This document shows, in pieces, positions 23,557-33,838 of a DNA stretch of 64,000 nt. Source of the stretch: Ampullaceana balthica (Eukaryota; Mollusca; Gastropoda; Lymnaeidae); contig CALYLW010000214.1 of assembly GCA_944989445.1 (NCBI GenBank), positions 1 to 64,000 of the forward strand, written 5' to 3'. The translations under genes and the position numbers were made by a program. The notes under the pieces are model-generated. The model saw nothing but the letters and a program-made list of their open reading frames with translations, made no database searches and was not told the DNA's origin. Every line of letters starts with the position of its first letter. The stretch's first letter is position 1.

Positions 23557-23899
23557 TACGGGGTTTTTATTGGTAGTGAAAGAGATTTTAGAGTCTGGCG
23601 CGTGAGTGATATTTGCATCCTCCTATGACATTGTCATACTGATAAGGAAGTCAACTTTTGGTTCCATCAAAGCCTAGGAACTATGAAGAAGACTTGGCGG
23701 CAAAGTCAAATCCCAATTTTCCATTAATGTTTAATTATCCTGTCTGCGAAGACAAAACTGGACGTCATTAAATTCTATCTCCAGATGGTGTCACGTTACC
23801 TCGGCCCCTCCCCCTCCCAGACCCGCCTCGGGACATTAATATCGTGCCGGGTTTTATCTCTGTGAATTTAGGAAACAGCGTCATTTAGTGGGAATGTGG
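23557..23899. other. Unassigned sequence
   Basis: No gene or repeat recognised. Confidence 0.4.
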
Positions 23900-24284
23900 T
23901 CCACTAGAGATTGTGTTGTACTGGGGATTGTGTTGTACTAGAGATTGTGTTGTACTAGAGATTGTGGTTGTATTAGAGATTGTGTTGTACTAGAGATTGT
24001 GTTGTAGAAGAGATTGTGTTGTACAAGAGATTGTGCTCCACAAGAGAGTGTGTTGTAGAAGAGATTGTGTTGTACAAGAGATTGTATTGTACAAGAGAAT
24101 ATGTTGTACAAGAGATTGTGCTGTACAAGAGATTGTGTTGTACTAGAGATTTTGTTTTACAAGAGATTGTGCTGTACAAGAGATTGTGTTGTACTAGAGA
24201 TTTTGTTTTACAAGAGATTGTGCTGTACAAGAGATTGTGTTGTGCTAGATGTTGTGTTGTACAAGAGAGTGTGCTGTGTGAGTA
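23900..24284 (+). repeat. 18-bp minisatellite (agagattgtgttgtacta)
   Basis: About 21 variable copies with G/T-C/A substitutions. Frames on both strands are repeat artefacts. Downstream, 24,340-24,450 holds three rough copies of a ~35-bp TATGGGAAA...TTAACATT unit. Confidence 0.9.
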
Positions 24285-24568
24285 ATAGTAAAATATGGTC
24301 AACTTTATTTCGGATGGGTAAAGATTGGCAACTTATAGTTTATATTTTTTAATATGGGAAATATTTGTTAACATTTGTTTCTATGGGAAATTTGGCTTAA
24401 CATTAAGTTAATATGGGAAACTTTGCTTAACATTTGTAAGTACGGACAAATTATAGGCGAATATCTTATAAGTCAGAATTGTGGAACATCAAGGAATTTG
24501 AGCGGCGTGCACTTCTCTGTGCACGTACGAACTATTGTTGATTTACTACAAGAAACTTTAGTTACCTA

Positions 24569-24830
24569 ACGGATGGTGGTCGAGGGGCGTGCGCGCTCGG
24601 CTGGCGTGGCGATGGTCACGGGATCGAATATCCGTGAAGGCAGGGATTTGTTATCGGGGCCAAGGGTGTTCCTGAAACCACCCAGTTCCAAATGATACAT
24701 GAAAAATGTCGGCTGTAAATAGCGTGGAACCCTGATGGTCTTGGTCCGTGAACGATGACCTTCAATTGCCAACAAACCGGCATGGTCAGTGTATAAAAGG
24801 AGCATCTGTATGAACAAGACAAGATTCCAA
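24569..24830 (+). mobile_element. tRNA-derived SINE, degenerate copy
   Basis: The head resembles a tRNA promoter (GGTGGTCGAGGGGCGTG; B-box-like GGGATCGAATATCC). The body follows the SINE at 36783 (AAGGCAGGGATTTGTT...CGTGAACGATG), and it ends GGAGCATCTGTATGAACAAG. Many substitutions indicate an old copy. Confidence 0.65.
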
Positions 24831-25535
24831 CATTTTTTTTCAGTGAAGTTTTGAAAATAATCATACAATAAAACCTGGTAGGTTCATATGTATTTGAAAT
24901 TAGTTTCCAGTCTTCAAACAAGTCCCCGACAGACTGATGTTTCTGAATTTCAGGTGAGTTACAAGAAACATACAAGTGTTGCCAAAACGACAGTCTTTGC
25001 GTTTATATTGTTATTTGATAATTAAATTCATAATACTCTAAGTATAGCTTGATCAGAAGAAACCGCTTCTGAATTGAAATTTTTAAATTTTTCTTTTGGT
25101 TCCTTTCATATTTCTACACACGCCTGTATAAACATAAATCAAAAATTGTTTTAAAAACTACAGTTTTAAAATGTGGATTGGATGTTCAGTTTTATCGTTA
25201 ATGATGGGCCAGCCGATGATCGCGAAAGTGCATTGCAGCCGAGAATCATTTCTAATATCTGACTAAAACATCGCGCGCATATCTTGATCAACCAGGTGCC
25301 CAGCAAGGCAATGACCGGAGATCTTCCAACAACAACTTCTGACAGCTATAACGTTGGTTTTTTTTTAAAGTGAAGTCGGGGGAGATCAGTTTACATCGCT
25401 GTCGTAAACAAAGAATTTATCCGGGTTTTTTTTTAATGGATTTTTTTTATCCTCTTTAAGTCGACGAGAGATCGGTTATCACAGGAGAGGCGGGCAGTTC
25501 ACAAGGAGAGAAGCTGACATCCGCGGCCCTTAACT
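24831..25535. other. Unassigned, no recognised repeat
   Basis: Mixed composition becoming more GC-rich towards 25.5 kb. It may include the upstream region of the candidate first exon at 25613. Confidence 0.35.
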
Positions 25536-25612
25536 AGGCTCGGAGAGTGGATTTTCGCATAAATTTTCGGGAAAGCCCGGCAACGCGCCGTGTGTCACCA
25601 TACCCAAGGAGC

Positions 25613-25673
25613 ATGGCGGACATCTTCGGCGCCTGGCCTCACACAGCGGGCACTTACTTGGGTAATGGCGACC
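25613..25673 (+). CDS. Candidate first coding exon of an unidentified host gene
   Basis: ATG in a favourable context (GGAGCATGG) opens a 20-codon frame, MADIFGAWPHTAGTYLGNGD, which runs into the strong donor ACC|GTAAGT at 25674 (phase 1). An in-frame TAG lies upstream near 25,535 with no other ATG between, as expected of a 5' UTR. GC content rises sharply over 25,480-25,670 and no element terminus overlaps. No family is recognised. The next exon was not found within reach, so this could be a chance combination. Confidence 0.35.
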
Positions 25674-25859
25674 GTAAGTCTATATTTTCATGATTGCCAC
25701 AAGTCTCCGAGAGATGGGCTCACCAGGCAGCTCGGTCTCCTGGGGACCCAATGAAATGTCTCCAGCGTTTTGCCGATCATCAAATATTTAACTGAGCGGG
25801 TTATCTTGAATCTTGAATGGCCGCTGGAAAGTCGGTGGTCAGCGGGTTGGGGACAGTGG

Positions 25860-26325
25860 ATGTTGGGGTAGACGTTGAGGGGAAATAAGGCCGAGGATAG
25901 AGAGAATGGAAACAGAGAGCATGGAAATTGGTTAGTATGGAAACAATGAGTATGGAAGCGGAGAATATGGAATGAGAGAATGTGGAAACGTGGAATAAGA
26001 AAACAGAGTATGAAGTAAGAGAATGTGGGGAAAGACAGAGTGGAAAAAGAGAATAAGGAAACAGAGAGTATGAAATAAGAGAATGTGGGAAAAGGCAGAG
26101 TGGAAAAAGAGAATAAGGAAACAGAGAGTATGAAATAAGAGAATGTGGGAAACGACAGAATGGAAAAAAGAGAATAAGGAAACAGAGAGTATGAAATAAG
26201 AGAATGTGGGAAAAGGCAGAGTGGAAAAAGAGAATAAGGAAACAGAGAGTATGAAATAAGAGAATGTGGGGAAAAACAGAATGGAAAAAGAGAATGAGGA
26301 AACAGAGAGTAAAGAATGACATTGC
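25860..26325. repeat. 60-bp purine-rich minisatellite
   Basis: Five clear units with GAATGTGGG at 26021, 26081, 26141, 26202 and 26262, preceded by a decayed part. The plus strand is nearly all A/G. Long minus-strand frames (FSHSLISYSLFPYSLF-type) are open in several frames at once and are repeat artefacts. Confidence 0.9.
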
Positions 26326-26329
26326 AAGT

Positions 26330-27170
26330 TTGGGGGTCAGTGTTGATATTGTAAAGTAGTGGTGCATTTACCTTTTCCATTAGTTCTAGCCCTATCGAGT
26401 TCTCCCAAGCAAATTCCCAAGACCAACCCACGATCTGTCCTATCCAAACCATTCCCCGTGTACCCTAACTCCATACCAACCCCAAATCTCACAACCCTAG
26501 ATTCCCAGCAGCTAAAGTCTACAAAAATCTTGCAAACTTCATCTAAAACCGATCCAAATATCTTTACACGCTAGTGTTTCGAAAACGTTCACTAAATATT
26601 CAATAGTACCATTTGTAAATGAGTCCATAGATTTAGGCAGGCCAAACCGAATATTATTTATAGAAGAATAAAGAAGAGAAGGAAAAAAATTATACAAAAT
26701 TGTTTTTCCAAAATAATTTTTTTTTAAAGCGGGGTAGTATCTTTTGTTTTGTTTCTTTCTATTTCTTCATTATAATTTTTTTCATGTTTTTTTAAAGAAT
26801 GAACGGAATATAATCAACAACTTTAAAGTCGCATCCAACATAGCACTACTCAACTAAAGGACTGGTCAAACATAGTTTCGTATCGCATATTCATATCTTG
26901 GGAAAACTATTTATAAACTAACTGTAAAGAAAAACAAATTGAACATTCAAGAAAAATCTGTCTTTTTCCATCGCTAAAAATAATACTGCAGGCACCCCCC
27001 TCCCCCGCAACCAAAGCCTACCGCACCCCAACCTCACCCTGTATTATGTGGCATTTAAGGGATGATACGCCCTACATGTTGTTAACACCATCATGCTCCA
27101 AGCCAAGAGATGCATATTTAATGATGAGAGCACCTCCCTCCTTTTTTTTTACTCCATCCCCACGAAGATC
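26330..27170. other. Unassigned sequence
   Basis: AT-rich with C-rich patches. No gene recognised. Confidence 0.4.
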
Positions 27171-27178
27171 AATTAGAC

Positions 27179-27470
27179 CAGTGTTTCTCAAACTTTTTAG
27201 TATGGCCGACCGGCAGGAATTTTCCCATAGCTCCAGGGACTGGTGAACTATTTTCCCTTTACTGACATGGTAGTTAAATGTAATTAATTTTATTTTATTT
27301 GTTTCATTTTTATGTGCTTATTGCCAAAAATTGACACATTCTTTTGGGTTGGTTGCAAATGGAAGACTATAATTAAATTTTTCTGTCTTTTCTTGATAAC
27401 ATTTGAGGACCGGCGGCTGATAGCCCACGGACCGGCTTCGGTCCGCGGACCACCACTTTGAGAAGCACGG
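27179..27470. mobile_element. hAT MITE (292 bp)
   Basis: CAGTGTTTCTCAAACTTTTT at the left and CACTTTGAGAAGCACGG at the right, with a perfect 8-bp duplication AATTAGAC (27171-27178 and 27471-27478). The internal GCCGACCGGC / GGACCGGCTTCGGTCC sequence is typical of this MITE type. Confidence 0.9.
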
Positions 27471-27478
27471 AATTAGAC

Positions 27479-28827
27479 TGCTTCTCAGTTTGCGACCCTA
27501 GCGTCACCGGACTAAAACCCAATGAAGGCGAAAATATATTATTGCGGCCGTGTTTGTTTTACATGTTTCAGGTACATTACTGTTTTTGTGATAGTGCTTT
27601 GTTGTTTATTGTTGTTATGCTTTGCATTTGTTATAGTTTGTTATTTTTAATAATTTTTTTAAAAATTATTAATATTATTTATTGTTTTGTTTTTATTGTT
27701 TTTTTTAGCTGTTATCAAAATGTCTATACATTTATATTGACTAAAATTGTTTTACTTGGGTGCAACGAAACTCATGCGTTGGTAACTAAATTTTTTCGTA
27801 AAGTTATTAGAGATTGAGGAATGCAATTATTTTTTTGTATATAGGAAAGTTGGGGAACAATATGGCTTTGTGAAGGAACTACTGTAGTAATATTACTCTA
27901 TACTCTATACAAATATAAGACTAAATTGGAAGATATAGAAGAAAATATGTCGAAAAATACGAATACAATAGAGCGAATGAATGTTTACGTATTAATAGAT
28001 GGAGAAAGAATCACAAAGCGACAAACGTTGGTGTTCTGTTATTTTGATCAGCATATATTTACCTAGCCACGGTCACTGTGACCAGTGAAAGGTCATTTTG
28101 GCACAACGACCGCTAAAATATCATTTAGAAACCACGACACATGTCAATTATACATGAAAGCGTGTACAGTATGGGAACAATCATTAGCCGTGTGATTGTG
28201 TGTCTAGCATGTGTGCTGTTGAATACACAGTCTCTATGCTATAATACTTCAAGATTATAGCATAGAAACTGTAGAAACTCTTTGGGAAAAACAATTACAA
28301 GAGCAATCGTCATATTGATAATGGACAGTTAAAGTCAGAATTATTTAAAGTCAGTAATGAACGCAATGGCCACATACATAACTTGTCTGTTATATTTCCC
28401 TTTTTCCAATCTATGTTCCCGTTAGTAATTTTACTCGACTTTCAGATCACATCTAAAAAACTTAATTCAATACCATATAAAAACACTAATAACAGCCGAG
28501 AAACAAATAATTCTACAATTAGGTGATCGGACCCATGTGCCATTCTTTAAGTATTAATATTCGATTTACAACAAAGAAAAACTTCGCATGAGGCAATGAT
28601 CTTAAAAACGAGTATGTTTGATTCTTGCGGCGTTATATAATCGCTCAACACGACGCTCGAGTATACAGAAAATACACCTCATGAAAACTTTCTAATCTAC
28701 TACTATTTAATAAAATCTTCACTTCCTTCTCGTGTCCTCTCGTTATTTCATAATTTGGTTCGAAATAAGTTAAAGATTTTAATTATTTATAAGCAGTATT
28801 CATTACTGGTTTATTTTATTATAAACA
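27479..28827. other. Mostly unassigned AT-rich sequence
   Basis: No gene seen. It includes the palindrome GGTCACTGTGACC (28071-28083) and the hairpin at 28227-28271. Confidence 0.4.
28227..28271. other. Perfect-stem hairpin
   Basis: TCTATGCTATAAT (28233-28245) pairs exactly with ATTATAGCATAGA (28254-28266) across an 8-nt loop. ACAGT and ACTGT extend the stem beyond a small internal mismatch. Could be a small hairpin RNA or the core of a decayed palindromic element. Confidence 0.5.
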
Positions 28828-28860
28828 GTGACCTAGAGGACTTAATAAAATGGGAAACAA

Positions 28861-29432
28861 CCGTATATACTCGTTCGCAAGCCGACCTTTTTTGACAAAA
28901 TCTAGGTGAAAAAGTTGGGGGGTCGGCTTACGAGCGGATCATTAACGTATTTCTGCATGGATATTGAATAAGGGTGTTATTATTATTGATCATCAAGGTC
29001 CTTTTCTACATTCTACAAGATTCGACTGCTCTACCAGAAGCTATAATATATTATTAAACATCTGCACTTACCTTATTTAATTATTTTATTTATATTTGTA
29101 AACGTTTTAATAAATTGTTTTACAAATTTTGTTTTCAACAAGGAACTATAATGTACACGCCTTTTCCTCTGTTTACCAAAGTTTTTTTTTAAAATACCGG
29201 TAACTCTTGCCTAACAAAGAGCACAAAGACAAAGATAGGCAGTTCAAAGTAAACAATCACAATGACCGATTTAGCTTGTAGTTTAAAAAAAAATGTGTAC
29301 CATTTTGTTTAAGCTGTTCTATTATTTTGTGGGGGTCGGCTTGCGAGCGGTTTATACACTTTAATACTTTTCTCTTCCAAAAGGAGGGTATTCAGCTTAT
29401 GAACGAACGGGCTATAGAACGAGTATATACGG
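28861..29432. mobile_element. mariner-like MITE inside the LINE (572 bp)
   Basis: CCGTATATACTCGTTC at the left and GAACGAGTATATACGG at the right are inverted repeats. TCGGCTT[A/G]CGAGCGG motifs recur inside. LINE sequence resumes on either side. TA follows the right end; the left flank is AA, so the TA duplication is imperfect. Confidence 0.65.
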
Positions 29433-29874
29433 TAATCTTTCCACACAGAAAAGTGTCATTTGTTATGTATAACAAAGAAAAAAAATTAATGCAAAATATT
29501 TTATTCATGGAAAACAACTAATCTAAACTAAAGATGAAAAATACTTAGGAGAAATAATAAATGAGAACATATTATGGAATCGTCTTGTTAATGAAGTAAT
29601 TAAAAAAATCAACCAAAATAGTAGACTTTATAAAGAGAAACTTTTACAGTTCTTTATTTTTATTTTCATTTTTATAAAACTGAAATGTTACCTTTCTTTG
29701 GTAAGACCTGTACTAGAATATGCATCTTCTGTATGGGACCCATCCACCCAAAAAAAAACATATATAAAGTAGAACAATTTTTAAAAAAGAGCTGCTAGAT
29801 TCATTACTGAAGAATATTCAAAACCGACAAGGGTAACACAATTAGTCAAATTATTAAACCTTGAAACACTAGAG

Positions 29875-31538
29875 CAGGGGTCTCCAAACTTTTCAGCCAG
29901 AGGGCCGGATTAACTGTAAAACAGCGGTTGGGGGGGCCAAATAAGAAAAAATCAAAACATACATGTTGTTTTTAAGTATATATTTAATATTATTATATTT
30001 ATAATATTAATATTATTCAATGTTATATTAAATATTATTTAATAATACATTGATGCACTGCACATGAATACATGTATTAGTGGGAATGGTGAAATTGTTT
30101 CCTGGATGCCAAAATATTAGATATTTCTGGCTTTAGATTTGATGTCCCTAACATCAACAGTGACCTGAGATTATCATCAGACAAGTTAGTTCTCAAATTG
30201 TTCTTCCCGTATTTCATCCTCGAAAATGTCTGTTCGCACATGTATGTTGTTCCAAAGATTGAAAGGTACCTTGCAAAAGCCTTGACATTAGGAAAGTCTT
30301 CCTTGGGCAAAAACTGGTAAAAACTCAAAAGCCTTCTTTGAACTTGTCCCTAAGGAAGTCATTTGCTTGCAAATCAATCACCTCAAGCTGCAGTTCATAT
30401 GAGCAACTGGCCACATCTGCTTCAAATGGATTTTGAAATAGCCTAACTTCTTCCCCTTTGAATCCAAGTCAGAAAACCGCTCCTGAAACTGCAGCTGGAG
30501 GTCTTTGATGATCTCGCATGCAAATGATGTGGGGAACTCAGCTGTTGCTTCAGCCATGAAGACCTTGCACTGCTGAAAGTGTGTCAAGTTGTTGGCCTGT
30601 ACTTGTTCCAAAAACAAGACAAGTTTAGCTCTGAATGCCTTTAGGTGATTGTATAGATCAGAAACTAGATTTGTCTCTCTTTGAAGTTTTAGGTTCAGAC
30701 ATTTTAAATGACCAGTAATGTCTGCAGAAAAGTCCAATTTCCATACCCACTCTTCATCAGTCAGTAATGGCTGTGGTTTTCCGTTACTATCTAGGAAGTC
30801 ATGTATTTCCTTTCTTAATTCAAATACTCTACTCAGAACGTTCTCACAACTTAGCCATCTTACTGCTGTATAATATGGTAAATCTTGCGATTCTGTGTCT
30901 GTATCTTTCAACATGTCTCTGAACTGTCTATGGTTGAGCCCATGTGACCTTATTAAATTCACCATCTTCACCACAGGATTCAGTACACTGCTAATGTCCA
31001 CATATTTAGCACACAAAGCTTGCTGGTGAATAATACAGTGCAGGAACATTGGTTGTGGAATGTGTTTCTTTTACATATCTGCTTCACTTGTCCAACCAAG
31101 CCTTTCTTTATGCCACTCATGTTCTTTCCCCCCTCAACAGTCAAGCAAGTCAAGTTAGTCCAGTCCAAGTTATAATCAACAACTGTTTTTCCCAATTCAT
31201 TGAATATATCCTCTCCGGTAGCTGTGCCATACATGCTATGTAGAGAAGCCAGCTCTTGCGTTATGTTCATGTCTTCATCCACACCTCTAATGAACACAAG
31301 CAGTTGAGAGGTGGAACAGCTGTCCAGCGATTCATCCATTGCAATTGAAAAATGGCGAAACCGGCTTGCATTTTTCGCTAATTGAGTGTTTGCTTTCGCT
31401 AGTGTTAGTCGCAAATTTTTATTGTAAAATACAGATAAAAATATTATATTTTTAAAATTATTACAAGGTCTCCAGGGGCCGGATCAGAGTGCCTCGCGGG
31501 CCGCATCCGGCCCGCGGGCCGTAGTTTGGAGACCCCTG
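29875..31538 (-). mobile_element. hAT element inside the LINE (1,664 bp)
   Basis: CAGGGGTCTCCAAACTTTTC and its inverse TAGTTTGGAGACCCCTG bound the element. The 8-bp duplication CACTAGAG is perfect (29867-29874 and 31539-31546) and belongs to the LINE sequence. It encodes a decayed transposase on the minus strand. Confidence 0.95.
30077..31414 (-). pseudogene. hAT transposase (GTF2IRD2/Charlie-like), decayed
   Basis: Three successive minus-strand frames read as one protein. The first (31414-30980) has FSIAMDESLDSCSTSQLLVF and VEGGKNMSGIKKGLVGQV. After a frameshift near 31,045 the second (to 30378) has HCIIHQQALCAKYVD, GLNHRQF and TAVRWLSCENVL. After further frame breaks near 30,350 the last (30328-30077) has FGTTYMCEQTFSRMKYGKNN, the hAT dimerisation region. 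This order matches the RNase H-like fold and C-terminus of Charlie-type transposases, which in vertebrates gave rise to GTF2IRD2. The BED zinc-finger N-terminus is missing. With at least two frameshifts it cannot be active. Confidence 0.85.
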
Positions 31539-31627
31539 CACTAGAGGATGGAAAAACAAAGAGCAAGGTAGTAATAATAAATAAGGCAATTGCTTCTTAC
31601 TTGGAAATACAAGACAAAGGTGATCTA

Positions 31628-31949
31628 GGGGTCGGGAAACTTTTTGCCTGAGACGGCCATAAACACCACATATTTTGAAAAGTAATTCCTTGAGAGCCAT
31701 AGATTGTGTTGAAATCTATAAACTCAAGTCAATGTGAGCCTTTTGTGTAATTTTGTGTAAAGGTACAATAATCCTGTCTCTGAATTGTTTTTAATAACAT
31801 TGTTTTGCTGGTTTTTTATATGCAATTAATATGTAGATCAAAGGAGTCTGAATAAACTTTTTTTTAAAAATAATCGAACATTTGTCTGAGAGCCAGATGC
31901 AGCCATCAATAGAGCCACATCTGCTCGCGAGCCATGGTTTCCCGACCCC
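31628..31949. mobile_element. hAT MITE inside the LINE (322 bp)
   Basis: GGGGTCGGGAAACTTTTTGC and its inverse CATGGTTTCCCGACCCC, flanked by TGATCTA on both sides (31621-31627 and 31950-31956). LINE coding sequence resumes at once. No coding capacity. A truncated relative lies at 12493-12687. Confidence 0.85.
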
Positions 31950-32221
31950 TGATCTAACACAACTTTCAGATAAGCATATGCATAAAAACATCATTCCTTT
32001 TCCGTATCCAAGAACAAACACATACAAATTCTCGTTCTTCCCGTCAAGAATTTGGACGTGGCATGGGTTGCCTGAGGAAACCAGGAAAACCAAGACTCTA
32101 TTAACATTTAAAACTAAGATAAAAAGACAAGAATATACATAAACCATTTATAAGCGTAGGACGCAATAATCTTCTGCATAGAAGCAGCTTCTGTAACAGA
32201 TAAGATAAGATCTTATTGTAT

Positions 32222-32757
32222 CATTCTAAAGTCCTCAGACCATACTGAAGTCCTCAGACCATAATTAAGTCCTCAGACCATGATTAAGTCGTCAGACCAT
32301 ACTGAAGTCCTCAGACCATAATTAAGTCCTCAGACCATACTGAAGTCCTCAGACCATAATTAAGTCATCAGACCATACTGAAGTCCTCAGACCATAATTA
32401 AGTCATCAGACCATACTAAAGTCATCAGACCATAATTAAGTCCTCAGACCATTCTAAATCCCTCAGACCATACTAAAGTCATCAGACCATAATTAAGTCC
32501 TCAGACCATACTAAAGTCCTCAGACCATAATTAAGTCCTCAGACCATTCTAAATCCCTCAGACCATACTAAAGTCATCAGACCATAATTAAGTCCTCAGA
32601 CCATACTAAAGTCATCAGACCATAATTAAGTCATCAGACCATTCTAAATCCCTCAGACCATTCTAAATCCCTCAGACCATTCTAAATCCCTCAGACCATA
32701 CTAAAGCCCTCAGACCATACTAAAGTCCTCAGACCATAATTAAGTCCTCAGACCAAT
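32222..32757 (+). repeat. 19-bp minisatellite (aagtcctcagaccatactg)
   Basis: About 28 units with CATAATT, CATACTG, CATACTA and CATTCTA variants arranged in alternating short blocks. Confidence 0.95.
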
Positions 32758-33600
32758 CTGAATCACTGTTCTTGCAGATTCCCATTTTAACATTGTTATA
32801 AATGAGCCTTTCGTAAGCTCGTCGCCCAATGGCGTTTTTCTTTTCCATCATTGACCCAGTTATGGAAAGCTTCATTTAGGACTGGCACATTTAATCGTGT
32901 GATCTTAAGTCATGTGTTTAAAACGATAACCTATTCTGAGAAGTAATATGTTTGAAATATAAAAATATGTGTTCAAGGCACAGAGCAAGATTTGGTCGTG
33001 GGTGGAGGGGATGCCATCCAAGCACGCATCAGGAGCACTTACTTATTCCACGCAACTGACAAAATCTCACAGTTGCATCTGACATAAGTAAAAGTTTATC
33101 ATTGAATTTTTTATATGTCATATAGCCTATTGATTTGGTTTAGTTTTTCTATGCCGGGATATCATATGTCTCGTGTTTGACATTTAAATTTATGGGCAAC
33201 AATTCTCAATCAGCCCGGGCACAAGCAGCTCTGTTCTGGTAAACAAAAGTACAATGACATTCAACTAGATAAGACGCAGACAAAAATGTTCATGACCATT
33301 GTCCTTGCATTAATTTTTCTCGAACTCATGCTAGAATAGTTTTAATTAACAACAATAACAATTTACATCGTATTGCAGCAGATATTTTACATCACCCCGG
33401 CCAATGTTCTTTTCTTATAACAATGCTTCGGTTTTTCTAAATTATGAAACTGCATTGTTTTAGTCAGAAAATTTCGATAGATCATAAGTTACGCTTTAAT
33501 TTAAAATTGTATTTAGAACTTAATTTTTAATTTTATTTTTAACTGTTTGATTTTTTAAATGTATATGTAAATTTTGTTTTTTACTTTTATAATTAATGCC
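32758..33600. other. Unassigned sequence
   Basis: AT-rich. No gene or element terminus recognised. A (TA)n tract follows at ~33,607-33,651. Confidence 0.4.
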
Positions 33601-33838
33601 GATTTCAAAATATATATATAATATAAATAAATAAATATATATATATATATATTAAAAACCAAATGCAAGTAAAACCAAACTACGTATGGTAATATCATGT
33701 TTATCCAGGGCTGGGTTTAGACTTGATGGGACCATAAGCAATTTGAGAAATTGGGGACCCTTTTGAATTAAAGATATTCTATGTACGTGCCAAATGTGAA
33801 AAAAATATTCCGGGGCACCAAGAAGTGTGGGGCCCTAA

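Larger units (their letters stand above)
28828..32212 (+). mobile_element. CR1/Jockey-type LINE relic, broken by three insertions
   Basis: LINE pieces at 28828-28860, 29433-29874, 31547-31627 and 31957-32212 align in order with the LINE at 44358-45590. The coding remnants include FHPEK-like residues, PVLEYASSVWDPST, LNLETL and a C-terminal SFFPSRI...LPEETRK segment. The 3' end is GGACGCAATAATCTTCTGCA, a hairpin and (GATAA)n. The copy is 5' truncated, has several stops and frameshifts, and is dead. Confidence 0.8.

Noticed and set aside
25688..26452. Long minus-strand frames rich in F, S, L over the purine-rich array
   Set aside because: Several overlapping frames are open at once across the 60-bp repeat, which is what simple purine/pyrimidine bias produces.
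28071..28083. Perfect oestrogen-response-element core GGTCACTGTGACC
   Set aside because: A single palindrome with ten fixed bases could occur by chance in 64 kb. There is no supporting gene or second site nearby.
32222..32757. CRISPR-like regular repeats
   Set aside because: Direct repeats follow each other without spacers, in a eukaryotic context full of minisatellites. No cas-like frame exists anywhere in the window.
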